Shown one piece after another: positions 44,789-54,210 of a DNA stretch of 64,000 nucleotides (within the stretch, counting starts at the first letter, position 1; every line of letters begins with the position of its first letter). Under the pieces are notes generated by a model. It was not told where the DNA came from and did no database searches. It worked only from the letters and a program-made list of their open reading frames with translations. Source of the stretch: ENR-C587 sp942493235 (GTDB taxonomy: Bacteria; Bacteroidota; Ignavibacteria; Kapaibacteriales; UBA2268); NCBI GenBank assembly GCA_942493235.1, contig OW818676.1:558001-622000 (forward strand), in the 5' to 3' direction. A program made the position numbers and the translations under genes.

Positions 44789-45760
44789 ATGAAAAAGATA
44801 ATATATATACTGATAATGGCAATAAGTTTTAGCTTTTTAAGTTGCGAAAACGAGCAGGGCGATTTAAATAACGATATTCATATAGCGTCGTTTAGAATCA
44901 CTCCTTCAAGCTCTCGAATTAAAGCCGGCGAAACAGTTGAGCTTTCAGCTATGCTTATTGATACTACTTTAGCTGGAATCAATTCCGAAGCTATGCCGGA
45001 CAGATCCGTTGTCTGGCAATTAATTGGTGGCGGAACAATTTCTTCTACTAACGGAAGTTCAATTACTTACACTGCCCCGACAAGACTAAGCGAACCTGAA
45101 ATGCAGGTTTCTGTTCAAGCTGTGCCATGGATGGACGTTCGCCATGCCAGAGTTGCTTCTATTACGGTATATCAGGAAGCCGATACCGGAATTTGCTTTT
45201 CGAGAGACATATTCCCCTTGATTTTTTCAAATTGTGCTTTGGCGAAGTGTCACGATGCAATCACTCACAAAGAAGGCTATATATTAGACAGCTATGCTAA
45301 TATTGTAAAAAAAGGAATTAAACCGGGAAACCCCACAGGTAGTAAAATCTATAAATCACTGTTTGATGACGAAGAAGTAATGCCACCTCCACCAATGAAA
45401 CAGTTGACAGCCGAGCAAAAGAGCTTGATATACAGATGGATTTTAGAGGGAGCTCTTGATTCCGACTGTAGCGATACACCGGTCGGTGGATGCGATACAA
45501 TTAATGTAACATATTCAAAGACAGTACTATCGATTGTTAAATTGAACTGTATAGGATGCCACAGTACATCTCAGCCTCAAGGGCAGGTGAATTTAGACTC
45601 TTATAGCAATATCAAGAAATACATAATGAACGGCTCGTTTATGGGCTCTATTAATCATGCTCAAGGATTTGTACCGATGCCCACAGCGAATATTAAATTA
45701 TCCTCTTGTAATATTTTACAATTGCAGAAATGGATTGAAGCCGGCTATCTTGATAATTAA
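44789..45760 (+). CDS. Lipoprotein with Ig-like domain and two cytochrome-c-like modules
   Basis: A 323-aa lipoprotein (lipobox LSC, Cys19). Residues 35-130 are a bacterial Ig-like fold (ITPSSSRIKAGETVELSAML ... VVWQLIGGGTIS). Two modules resembling planctomycete-type cytochrome c follow. The first has CALAKCH at 149-155, a CX4CH motif, then MPPPPMKQLTAEQKSLIYRWILEGA. The second has CIGCH at 254-258 and ends QLQKWIEAGYLDN. The combination of one CX4CH and one CX2CH repeats the pattern of the lipoprotein at 44042. Probably an outer-membrane or periplasmic electron carrier; c-haem at the CX4CH is uncertain. Confidence 0.8.
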   Translation: MKKIIYILIMAISFSFLSCENEQGDLNNDIHIASFRITPSSSRIKAGETVELSAMLIDTTLAGINSEAMPDRSVVWQLIGGGTISSTNGSSITYTAPTRLSEPEMQVSVQAVPWMDVRHARVASITVYQEADTGICFSRDIFPLIFSNCALAKCHDAITHKEGYILDSYANIVKKGIKPGNPTGSKIYKSLFDDEEVMPPPPMKQLTAEQKSLIYRWILEGALDSDCSDTPVGGCDTINVTYSKTVLSIVKLNCIGCHSTSQPQGQVNLDSYSNIKKYIMNGSFMGSINHAQGFVPMPTANIKLSSCNILQLQKWIEAGYLDN

Positions 45761-45998
45761 TCTTTTACTATATTTTAGAGCATAAGCTAATGCATTGCAT
45801 TAGATGAATTACAATAACCAAATATTGTAGCTGATTCAAATGAGTGTAGTTTAAATGTACTGTTTATTATTGATATTCTTCAGGAAAAGCTGTTGAAAGA
45901 TATAGGTTATTATTTACTTTATTGACTACACAAAATAGCGTTTAATCAAATAATTTCTTATTTTTGCAGATGGAAATTAAATAATTATAAGTTGAGAA

Positions 45999-47258
45999 AT
46001 GTCCAAAAAAGTAATAATTATCAGTGGAATTGTATTAGTATCTCTTTTACTGATTATAGGTGGGTTCTTATTTTATATAAAAAGCGGTCTTAAAACAAGC
46101 TATTTTAAATTTGATAAAAACGAGATACTATCTATTAACGACAGTACTGAAACAGGCAAGGGAGAGATTGATTCGCTATCTAATCTGAAGGAATCAACCA
46201 GGCTCGCAGGTAGGAAAATCAGCATAATGATAACCGGTGTAGATGCACGTCTTGGCAGTACATGTCTGCATGCAGATGCAAACCATTTATTGACGGTCAG
46301 TCTTGATTCGGGGTTTATTGACATTATTTCTATTCCGCGAGGCACTTTCGCCGAAGCAGGACAGGTTGACTCGACCGGGCAGAATTATCTTGCCAATGTA
46401 CGAGCATGCCGTGGCAGAGATAGATATTTAGAGGAAGTAAAGCGAATATCAGGAGTTAGTAAAATTGATTATTATGTAGAATTCGGTTTTTCTCAAGCGG
46501 TCGGATTAATCGAACTTCTCGGTTTTGGTAATAATGCGGTAAGCACGCTTAGAGTGTTGCGTTCTCGAAAGTCATTTGCTACAGGTGATTACCAGCGATG
46601 TTATAATCAAGGTCAGTTTATACGGCAGATGATATTGAAACATTTTAAATCATTAGAGAGTAGTGCCGGAGATATATTATTGTACGGTGCATTAAATTTG
46701 GTAGATACTGATTTACCTTTTGATACCGCAAAAATGATAGTGAAGGCATTATCAGGTTCAAAATTCCCAATCTCAAAATCAGATGTAATGGTTAGATTGA
46801 AGCCGGCTTATTCGCATATTGTAGATTTTAATTTTGCCGATAAAAAATCACTCGATACACTTCATAATTATATTGTCAAACGTTCTCCGCACGACAGTAC
46901 ATTTACTCAAGAGAAGACTATAAATCAAATGTCGCAAAAAATGAGCAGACGACTAAATGAACTGATTAATAAAGCAAAAAGCATAGAGAAATCAAATCCC
47001 GCGGCAATTAAAAATATATTAATTCAGCCCTACGAGCAAAAGGCTTGGCTACAGGTATCGTCGGGAGCAGAACGCGATAAGCTAAGACAGGAAATCAGAA
47101 GATTACTTAAGAATTCCTATTTAGCAAGTAAAGAAATTGAAGCAGCAAAAGAAATAGACAGGCAAATATCTGCCGAGAAAAATGCTTTTCAATTAGTTAA
47201 TATTAAACCTTTTTATATATGTATCCCATTTTGCGGATATTATTTGGTGAAGTTATAG
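45999..47258 (+). CDS. LCP (LytR-CpsA-Psr) family protein
   Basis: A 419-aa single-pass membrane protein: TM near residues 4-26 (VIIISGIVLVSLLLIIGGFLFY), then an extracytoplasmic LCP domain. The domain shows ISIMITGVDAR, ANHLLTVSLD, IISIPRGTF (conserved Arg of the pyrophosphate site) and VEFGFSQAVGLIELLG. LCP enzymes transfer lipid-linked glycans onto wall or envelope acceptors; in Gram-negatives the acceptor is often unknown. The C-terminal 120 residues are helical and charged. The gene stands alone downstream of the cytochrome-like lipoprotein. Confidence 0.82.
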   Translation: MSKKVIIISGIVLVSLLLIIGGFLFYIKSGLKTSYFKFDKNEILSINDSTETGKGEIDSLSNLKESTRLAGRKISIMITGVDARLGSTCLHADANHLLTVSLDSGFIDIISIPRGTFAEAGQVDSTGQNYLANVRACRGRDRYLEEVKRISGVSKIDYYVEFGFSQAVGLIELLGFGNNAVSTLRVLRSRKSFATGDYQRCYNQGQFIRQMILKHFKSLESSAGDILLYGALNLVDTDLPFDTAKMIVKALSGSKFPISKSDVMVRLKPAYSHIVDFNFADKKSLDTLHNYIVKRSPHDSTFTQEKTINQMSQKMSRRLNELINKAKSIEKSNPAAIKNILIQPYEQKAWLQVSSGAERDKLRQEIRRLLKNSYLASKEIEAAKEIDRQISAEKNAFQLVNIKPFYICIPFCGYYLVKL

Positions 47259-47500
47259 TTCAAAGCAAGACTTTTAAAATATAAATCACTCATTTTGCAT
47301 TAGGCTCTGCCTATGAAACAATTTCAGTAGATATGCGTAATACAAGATGCATAATTATATTTATGCCTAAAGGGACTGTATTATGTGGGGTATTGGTTTA
47401 TATTAATTAGTAAGGTAATAATTACCTTTGCTAAATTTTGCCTACCTTAGAATAATATTCTTATGTTTTTATTAAATTACAAAAACGTCAAAGGTAAAAA

Positions 47501-49915
47501 ATGAAGAGATATATTATCTTAACTTTAATAGCTTATTTTGGCTCTGCCCTGTGGGTATTTGCTATCAATATCGGAGGACAAATTTACGACAAGGAAACTA
47601 ATAAGTCATTACAGGGAGTAACTGTAAAAATTATTAATAAGTTAGATTCTACTCTTATAGCCGGAGCAAAAACCACAAAAAATGGTTCATTTGATATAGT
47701 AATCAATAAAAATGAAAATGCAATTCTAAAAGCTACTATGGTTGGTTATTCCGAACTTCGTGTTGATTTATCTGAATATAAATCAAATAACATTGAGTTA
47801 AGCAAATTGCTCATGATTACTGACGAAACTATAACTGATGCAGTCGAAGTCTATGCTGCAAAGGATATGATAAAATCAGAAGTGGATAAGGTAGTAGTTA
47901 ATGTAGATAAATTGCTTGCTGCCTCAGGTGGTTCCGCTGTAGATGTACTTAAAAATGTACCATCAGTAAAAGTCGATATAGAGAATAATGTCAGCCTTCG
48001 CGGAAATTCTAATATTAAAGTATTGATTGACGGCAAGCCGTCAGGATTAAGCACTGCCGAATTATTAGACCAGACTCCGGCAGAATTGATTGATAAAATT
48101 GAAGTGATTACTAATCCCTCTTCTAAATTCGATTCAGAGGGCAATGCCGGAATAATAAATATACTAATGAAAAAGCAAAAAACAGGCGGAATTAATGGCA
48201 TGGTTTCGGCAAATGTCGGCAATTATAATCGAAACTCTGGTTCAATGAATTTGAATTATCGTACCGAGAAATTTAATTTGTTCGGGTCATATAATTTAAG
48301 AATGCACAGCCGAGAAGGAAATTCAAAAATTAGCCGTACATTTTTTGATACAGCTAATTCTGCACCTTATAATTATCAAGAAGGCGAATTTGATAGAAGA
48401 TTTCAAGGGCATACATTTAAATTTGGAGCTGATTACTATATAAATGACCTGAATGCGTTAACTTTCTTTGTTAGCTATAATCGAGGTGAAAGAATACCAA
48501 AAGATACGAATTTCTATAGAATATTTGGCAGAGACTCTCTACCTAAAGACTTCTATTCCATCAAATCAACGAATAATATGAAGTTTAACAATTTCGATTA
48601 TTCCCTTGCTTACAAATCAATTTTCGAGAAGAGCAAACAAGAGCTTGGTGTGGAATTATTTTTTACTCCATCTCACTATGAACCATACACGGAGATTAGA
48701 AGAACTAATTTCAATACAAATGATTATTCACAGCTCGGCGATGTCGAATTAAATAATCAAGTAAGAGATAGTAAAAGTAGTTATTTTTCGCTCGGAACAG
48801 ATTATTTCAATAAGTACAGCGAAAAATCAAAAATTGAAATTGGCTATAAAACATTTTTCAGGCATTCTGCCCAAGATTTTAAATTTAATGAATTTAATTC
48901 TGCTATAAGCCAATGGGAACTTGATATTTTAAAATCAAATGATTTTATATACGATGAATCAATTCACTCACTATACAGTACATATACTAATCAAATATTG
49001 GGGGTTGATTTCCAATTCGGACTAAGAGCCGAATATACATATACAAAAGGAAATCAGAAAACTCTAAATATCATAAATAAAAGTGAGTATTTCAGCTTAT
49101 TCCCATCAGTACACTTGAAATACAATGTTAGCGAGTTAGATGAAATCGGGCTAAGCTATTCAAGACGTATTAATAGACCATGGCACAGGCAAGTAAACCC
49201 ATTTATTGATTATTCAGACCCATTGAATTTAGAATCGGGCAATCCGGCACTAAAGCCGTCATATACTAATAATTTTCAATTATCCAACAATTGGATAACA
49301 GCGAAATCCATGCTGACAGTATCATTATATTATAATCAAACTACCGATGTAGTAGAAGAATTATTACAAGTACTGCCCGGAGGAGTAACTATGGAAACTT
49401 ATGAGAATTTGGCAAGCCAGCAGAATATGGGAGTAGAACTTTTTGCATCTTATCAATTATTCAAGTGGTGGAGGCTTGATGCGACCTATAACTATTTTAA
49501 TTATAAATATGATTTGTCTAATACTAATATTGATATAAATGAATCTACTCATGGCTGGGAAGCTAATTTAAATACAGATATTAAAGTATTGGCATTGATG
49601 TCTTTACAAATCAGTGCCAAATATGAGAGCCCGACTATTTATGGTCAATACGAATCCAAAGAGCAGTTTTCTGTTTCGTTGGGGGCACGCACAGAATTTA
49701 AATTGTTTGATAATGATGCTTCCTTAAATTTAAGTATGAGCGATATATTTAATACTTTGAATTTTACTGATAAATATCGTACAAAGTCATTTATGATTAA
49801 TGACCAGACAATGCGTATTACTCAATATATGTCTATCGGATTTAGTTATAAATTTAATGATTATAAGAAAACCCGCGAGAAATCTATTCAAAATGGATTT
49901 GATGAAATGGAATAA
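47501..49915 (+). CDS. TonB-dependent receptor-like protein, OMP_b-brl_3 type
   Basis: An 804-aa outer-membrane protein. The signal peptide (MKRYIILTLIAYFGSALWVFA) is followed by a carboxypeptidase-regulatory-like domain (NIGGQIYDKETNKSLQGVTV, about 22-100) and a plug-like domain (GSAVDVLKNVPSVKVDIENN and IKVLIDGKPS with NPSSKFDSEGNAGIINI, about 130-225). The barrel runs to the C-terminus with the family segment YSRRINRPWHRQVNPFIDYSD and GNPALKPSYTNNF. Many members lack a TonB box and their ligands are unknown. No riboswitch or partner lipoprotein (SusD) is adjacent. Confidence 0.9.
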   Translation: MKRYIILTLIAYFGSALWVFAINIGGQIYDKETNKSLQGVTVKIINKLDSTLIAGAKTTKNGSFDIVINKNENAILKATMVGYSELRVDLSEYKSNNIELSKLLMITDETITDAVEVYAAKDMIKSEVDKVVVNVDKLLAASGGSAVDVLKNVPSVKVDIENNVSLRGNSNIKVLIDGKPSGLSTAELLDQTPAELIDKIEVITNPSSKFDSEGNAGIINILMKKQKTGGINGMVSANVGNYNRNSGSMNLNYRTEKFNLFGSYNLRMHSREGNSKISRTFFDTANSAPYNYQEGEFDRRFQGHTFKFGADYYINDLNALTFFVSYNRGERIPKDTNFYRIFGRDSLPKDFYSIKSTNNMKFNNFDYSLAYKSIFEKSKQELGVELFFTPSHYEPYTEIRRTNFNTNDYSQLGDVELNNQVRDSKSSYFSLGTDYFNKYSEKSKIEIGYKTFFRHSAQDFKFNEFNSAISQWELDILKSNDFIYDESIHSLYSTYTNQILGVDFQFGLRAEYTYTKGNQKTLNIINKSEYFSLFPSVHLKYNVSELDEIGLSYSRRINRPWHRQVNPFIDYSDPLNLESGNPALKPSYTNNFQLSNNWITAKSMLTVSLYYNQTTDVVEELLQVLPGGVTMETYENLASQQNMGVELFASYQLFKWWRLDATYNYFNYKYDLSNTNIDINESTHGWEANLNTDIKVLALMSLQISAKYESPTIYGQYESKEQFSVSLGARTEFKLFDNDASLNLSMSDIFNTLNFTDKYRTKSFMINDQTMRITQYMSIGFSYKFNDYKKTREKSIQNGFDEME

Positions 49916-50037
49916 TCATAAAACTGCTACAACCAAGTGAATTTGATTTTTCAGGGTTAATCAAAAATTATCATGCTTTATAAATCAAAATTTTATTAAA
50001 TTTATGTTTTGTAAAATTACACTTATGAAAGTTATTT

Positions 50038-50877
50038 ATGAAATATCTAAAAATCATAGCTTTATCTGGAATATTGCTATTTGGTTCCTGTTCTAAAGAA
50101 TCACCGAAAGAAGGAAAAAAAAGTAATTCTTCGGCTAATAGCAAAACGTTAAGCACCCAAATAACAGACACTGCTTTAAGTAATCAGAAGATTACAGAAA
50201 TCGACCTAAGTGGTAACGTAGAAATACCAAAACCAACTACGTTTAATGACAAATTCAGTTATCTGCAGGGCTTGGAAACCGGTGCTCAATTGAAAATGGC
50301 TCAAATCAAACCAAATCCGGACTTTTTTGCTTTGGGAATTGCTCACGGATTTGAAGGGAATGATAAATTCCTATCTAAAACCGAAATGAAGACAATGGCT
50401 GATGAAGTTGGCAAAATCTATAAAAATAAAATGAATGTAATGATAGAAAAAAAGAAAAAAGAATTTGCTGCTCTCGGGGTAAAATATAAAAAAGAAGAAG
50501 ATGCGTTTTTTAAGAAAAATAAAACTATGCCGGATGTAAAAACTACTCCGTCAGGCTTGCAATATAAAGTAATTAAAGAGGGCACAGGCTCTACTGCAAA
50601 TATGAATGATGTTTGCTATATTTATCTAAAAGGCACTATGCTCGACGGTACTGTATTTGAAGATACTTTCGGCAAGCAAGCTGCTCCGGTCAGAGTTGAC
50701 AAATCTATTATGCCGGCTTGGCGTGAAGCCCTGATGATGATGAAGCCCGGCTCGAGATATATTATCTATGCACCAAGTGATTTGGCTTTCGGTACCGAAG
50801 GGCAGTTCCCTACTATACCGCCGAATGCAGGCATGATATTTGAAATTGAATTTGTTAAAAACGAAGGCAAGAAATAA
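50038..50877 (+). CDS. FKBP-type peptidyl-prolyl isomerase lipoprotein
   Basis: A 279-aa envelope foldase. The lipobox is LLFGSC (Cys19), followed by a Ser/Lys-rich linker, an FkpA/Mip-like N-terminal helical dimerisation domain (about 70-150, FSYLQGLETGAQL ... KKKKEFAALGVKYKKEEDAFF) and the FKBP catalytic domain (about 165-275: TTPSGLQYKVIKEGTG, CYIYLKGTMLDGTVFEDTFG, MMKPGSRYIIYAPSDLAFG, IPPNAGMIFEIEF). It assists folding of exported and outer-membrane proteins. It follows the TonB receptor after about 120 bp. Confidence 0.93.
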   Translation: MKYLKIIALSGILLFGSCSKESPKEGKKSNSSANSKTLSTQITDTALSNQKITEIDLSGNVEIPKPTTFNDKFSYLQGLETGAQLKMAQIKPNPDFFALGIAHGFEGNDKFLSKTEMKTMADEVGKIYKNKMNVMIEKKKKEFAALGVKYKKEEDAFFKKNKTMPDVKTTPSGLQYKVIKEGTGSTANMNDVCYIYLKGTMLDGTVFEDTFGKQAAPVRVDKSIMPAWREALMMMKPGSRYIIYAPSDLAFGTEGQFPTIPPNAGMIFEIEFVKNEGKK

Positions 50878-51584
50878 AGATAAAGCAGATGCAAAATTGC
50901 GCAAAGTTATTTTATAATTCAAACTAATGCTTTAGCATTGAGACACAATCATTTAGGATAATTATAATTAGCAATAAACATAATTCATTGTCTTATATAA
51001 AGTTCTAAAATATGCTATATCATTTCATTTTTGAGTTTGTATTTATTAAATCTTGCTATCGCTGTGGCTAAAGAGGCTGTGAAAAAATCTTGGATTACAT
51101 TTTTATTGCTAAGTATAATTTCTCAAAGTGTTTGTATCGGGTGGGCAAAATTTTGTCTTTCTGAACGAAGTGAAGAATCCAGACAAAGCTGACTTGTTGG
51201 TATTTCTGGATTCTTTGTTACACTGTTAATGACAACTTTTTCGAGTGTTCTTGTAAACGCTATATTCCCAATGCTTTAGTTGATTTACTGAAGTATCAAA
51301 GTTGTCATTGTATTGTTTTACCAGCCGAGTAGCGGGTGGTCAGTAACTCAGAATGACGATTTGACGAAATATAAAATTTTAGCCAGCCCACTTGATTGGA
51401 GTGTGTGATTGAAATTCTTCGATCATTTGCAATTGGTTTTGGCTTTTGCACAGCCTCTGAAGCCACCGATTGATTTCAAATGTAATAATTTAAAAAAGGA
51501 AATGATGTTACTTAAAATAAATCAAATAATTTAGGAAGCATTATCAGGTTTTGGTAAATTTTTACAAAAGAATACGAGATAAAA
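50878..51584. repeat. Nested inverted-repeat element, copy F, in a 707-bp gene-free gap
   Basis: The outer left end AAGAGGCTGTGAAAAAATCT is at about 51070 and the outer right end GGCTTTTGCACAGCCTCTGA at about 51440-51460, an inverted pair. Inside, the hairpin arms are CTGAACGAAGTGAAGAATCC (51161 onward) and TTTCTGGATTCTTTGTTACA (51201 onward). A separate extra half-arm, ACTCAGAATGACGATTTGAC, lies at 51346-51365, so this copy seems rearranged or has taken in about 100 bp. The flanks to 51584 are plain AT-rich DNA. Confidence 0.75.
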
Positions 51585-52595
51585 ATGATAGAACTATTGA
51601 GATATATCAAAAGCTACATAATTTGGATTATAGTAATAATATTATTCAAATTGCCAATTAATGCACAGGATTCTTTGCTTTATGAAATTAATGTTGAGAA
51701 ATCTCTTCTTGGTACTGTAGTTAGTGCTAAAGTAATTTCTGATGATATACAAAATTCTAAAAGAGCTTTATACTATGCCTTTAAAGAAATTGAAAGAATA
51801 GACTCTCTTTATGATTATTCCAACCCAAATTCAATAATCTACATAATAAATCAAAACGCATATACTCAATCAATTAAATTAGACAGCGAAACATTTTGTT
51901 TGCTGAAAAGAGCTATGAATTATTCGATAGCTTATGAAGGACAATTTGATGTAAGCCTTGGAGCATTAACTGATTTATGGGGATTTTCAAAAGAAGCTGA
52001 AATTATCCTACCCTCAAAGTATCAGATAGACAGATTACTCAAATCGGTAGGTAGTAAAAATATTATACTTGATTCGTTAAACTTAACTTGCCACTTTACT
52101 AAACCGGATTTGAAAATTGACCTTGGAGGAATAGCTAAAGGATATGCCGTTGATCAAGCTGCAAAAATATTAGATAGTTATAAAATTGATAATTATATAG
52201 TTAATACCGGAGGTGATTTAACTGCAAAAGGAAAAAATAAAATGGGAGAAAATTGGGTTGTAGGGATAAAGCACCCAAGAGAAAATGATACCAGCATAGC
52301 GGTATTCTCGGCTTCAAGTTCTAAAACCTGTGTAGCAAGCTCCGGAGATTACGAAAGGTATAAAATTATAGATGGGGTTAGATATCACCACATATTAAAT
52401 CCATTTACCGGATATTGCGAGAATAAATCTCAATCGGTAACAGTAATAGCTGATAATACGGAGTCGGCAACAGCATTAGCAAAATATATTTTCCTAATCG
52501 GAGCTGATAAATTTCTAACGCTGCAATTGTCTAAAGAAGTTAAATACCATATAGTTAATTCTGAAGGTGTTGTATTTACAAATCTAAGCAAATAG
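51585..52595 (+). CDS. apbE: FAD:protein FMN transferase ApbE
   Basis: Transfers FMN from FAD to Thr or Ser of extracytoplasmic proteins. The 336-aa protein has an N-terminal membrane/signal segment (IIWIIVIILFKLPINAQ). Family motifs are FDVSLGALTDLWGF (121-134), IDLGGIAKGYAVD (178-190), NTGGDL (207-212), ASSGDYERY (251-259) and HHILNPFTG (268-276). One oddity: where ApbE proteins usually have ADALxT with the metal-binding Asp and Thr, this one reads ATALAK (295-300), so both positions appear changed; some family members vary here. Possible substrates nearby are the DUF4266 and NusG-II proteins, 8-11 kb away. Confidence 0.92.
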   Translation: MIELLRYIKSYIIWIIVIILFKLPINAQDSLLYEINVEKSLLGTVVSAKVISDDIQNSKRALYYAFKEIERIDSLYDYSNPNSIIYIINQNAYTQSIKLDSETFCLLKRAMNYSIAYEGQFDVSLGALTDLWGFSKEAEIILPSKYQIDRLLKSVGSKNIILDSLNLTCHFTKPDLKIDLGGIAKGYAVDQAAKILDSYKIDNYIVNTGGDLTAKGKNKMGENWVVGIKHPRENDTSIAVFSASSSKTCVASSGDYERYKIIDGVRYHHILNPFTGYCENKSQSVTVIADNTESATALAKYIFLIGADKFLTLQLSKEVKYHIVNSEGVVFTNLSK

Positions 52596-52692
52596 TTGCA
52601 ATTATATGTTAATAAGAATATTTAGCCCGCTTCTAAATCGTGGAATTGAATAGATGGGCGAATTTAAATTGTACACTTTTAGAAATGTTATA

Positions 52693-53526
52693 TTATTTAT
52701 TTTCAGTTTTCTTTAAAGCATTAAATTCTTCTTTTGTAAATATTGACAATGTCTCATCTTTCAAATTGAAAACCGAAAAGTAATCCTTACTCATAACAAT
52801 GTGAGACTTCCATTGGACAAACTCTTTATTTAATAGAAGTGTGCATATATCGGTCGAATTAATAAAATCGGATAAAATATGACTATGAAGAGTAGATTCT
52901 ATCTTATTAGTTCCTTTAATTGGCAGACTAATCATACTATTATGCAAGCTCTCTTTTTTTAATATTTCATTATTTTGAGAAAAATTAATTAGATAGTCGT
53001 TACCAATCAGTATAGTGCTGTCTCCAATCGGAGCGGTCAGAACAAATACTTCTTTTTTATTATTTCTGATAACTGGGATAATATTGAAATTTGCATTTTC
53101 ATAATGTTTGAAGGAAGTGTCTCTCGCTTCATATATTTGTCTAAAGACCTTCATTCTCATTGTAATTAAATCATTCTCGAATTTAGTAGCTTTTGAAGTT
53201 ACCGATTCGGTTTTAAATGGAACATCTTTAGGTATTGAGTCAAAATACATTCTTATCAGTATTTGAGACGTATCATATTTGCTGTAGAAAAGATTAATAA
53301 TCTTGTTATTGTCTGTGAAATAAGATACATACCCACCGATAGAATCAATCTTTTCGGTATAAATATTTAGGAATAAATCAGACCCGTTCCAAGATGCTTT
53401 TTCCAAATGATATAGTAATTTGCCTTCTTTCAAGATTAGATTGGCAATACTATCTTTATTGATTACTTCTGCAGAAAATGCAATTTGAGAAAATAAAACA
53501 AAAAACAAAATAAGCTTTTTCATCAA
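52693..53526 (-). CDS. Exported protein of unknown function
   Basis: A 277-aa protein with a clear signal peptide (MMKKLILFFVLFSQIAFSA). The mature part alternates strands and helices. Segments such as KEVFVLTAPIGDSTILIGNDYLINFSQ and the Ser/His-containing IESTLHSHILSDFINSTDICTLLL can be seen, the latter faintly like a JAB or phospho-handling loop, but I cannot assign a family. It ends a minus-strand group with the DJ-1 protein upstream. Confidence 0.6.
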   Translation of the reverse strand: MMKKLILFFVLFSQIAFSAEVINKDSIANLILKEGKLLYHLEKASWNGSDLFLNIYTEKIDSIGGYVSYFTDNNKIINLFYSKYDTSQILIRMYFDSIPKDVPFKTESVTSKATKFENDLITMRMKVFRQIYEARDTSFKHYENANFNIIPVIRNNKKEVFVLTAPIGDSTILIGNDYLINFSQNNEILKKESLHNSMISLPIKGTNKIESTLHSHILSDFINSTDICTLLLNKEFVQWKSHIVMSKDYFSVFNLKDETLSIFTKEEFNALKKTENK

Positions 53527-53558
53527 TTAACCTAAATGTTTATATACTTACTGAATAA

Positions 53559-54179
53559 CTAATTTACCGAGTCTATCAAGAGATTGTAATATTTGCCGTC
53601 TTGAGTTTTAAACAATTTATACCAAGCATTGAGAGTATTGGGATTCATCAATTCCAACGCTTTAAATATTTCGTAAGCAAATTCCAAAGGAGCTGTACTG
53701 GAAGCAGTAATTATATTATTATGGCAGACAGCGGGTTTGTCAACATAATTATCTTCGCCCTTGTAATTACGGCAATACATTTTCAGAACTTGAATATCAT
53801 TAGAAGTATGTTTAATATTATTTAATAGCCCGAATTCGGCAAGAGCTATAGTAGCTCCGCAAATTGCTGCAATATATACATTATTGGGAATTAATAATTT
53901 GACTATATCAAGTATCATGTCCCTTTCTTTTTGCATCCAAGTATCTGCACCGGGCAAAATCAGCAAGTCTCCTTCTTCAAATTTTACTAAATCGATAGTA
54001 GTATCGGGCATTATTTTAATGCCACCCATCGTAGTAATAGGTCTCATTGTGTCGGCTATTTTGATAATCTTAATTGGCAATTTACCCTTTTTGAAATATC
54101 TGCCGGTATTGAATTCTGCTGTTATTTGGGCAATCTCCCAATCAGCAAGTGTGTCTAAAATATAAAGATATGTTTTCAT
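53559..54179 (-). CDS. DJ-1/PfpI-family protein
   Basis: A 206-aa flavodoxin-like alpha/beta protein. The N-terminus TYLYILDTLADWEIAQITAE is the family opening with a conserved acidic residue in strand-helix 1. The nucleophile elbow cysteine is in VYIAAICGATIALAEFGLL (Cys near 106), preceded by GDLLILPGADTW. The histidine expected after KHTSN is present. It resembles the YdeA/ThiJ-like glutamine-amidotransferase-type subgroup. Activity could be chaperone, glyoxalase or peptidase and cannot be decided. It lies 32 bp upstream of the unknown exported gene. Confidence 0.85.
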   Translation of the reverse strand: MKTYLYILDTLADWEIAQITAEFNTGRYFKKGKLPIKIIKIADTMRPITTMGGIKIMPDTTIDLVKFEEGDLLILPGADTWMQKERDMILDIVKLLIPNNVYIAAICGATIALAEFGLLNNIKHTSNDIQVLKMYCRNYKGEDNYVDKPAVCHNNIITASSTAPLEFAYEIFKALELMNPNTLNAWYKLFKTQDGKYYNLLIDSVN

Positions 54180-54210
54180 AGAATTTTATTTATTGTTCTT
54201 AAAATATTGT

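Noticed and set aside
47501..49915. SusC/SusD-type glycan uptake pair
   Set aside because: No SusD-like lipoprotein is adjacent, and the barrel is of the OMP_b-brl_3 type rather than SusC.
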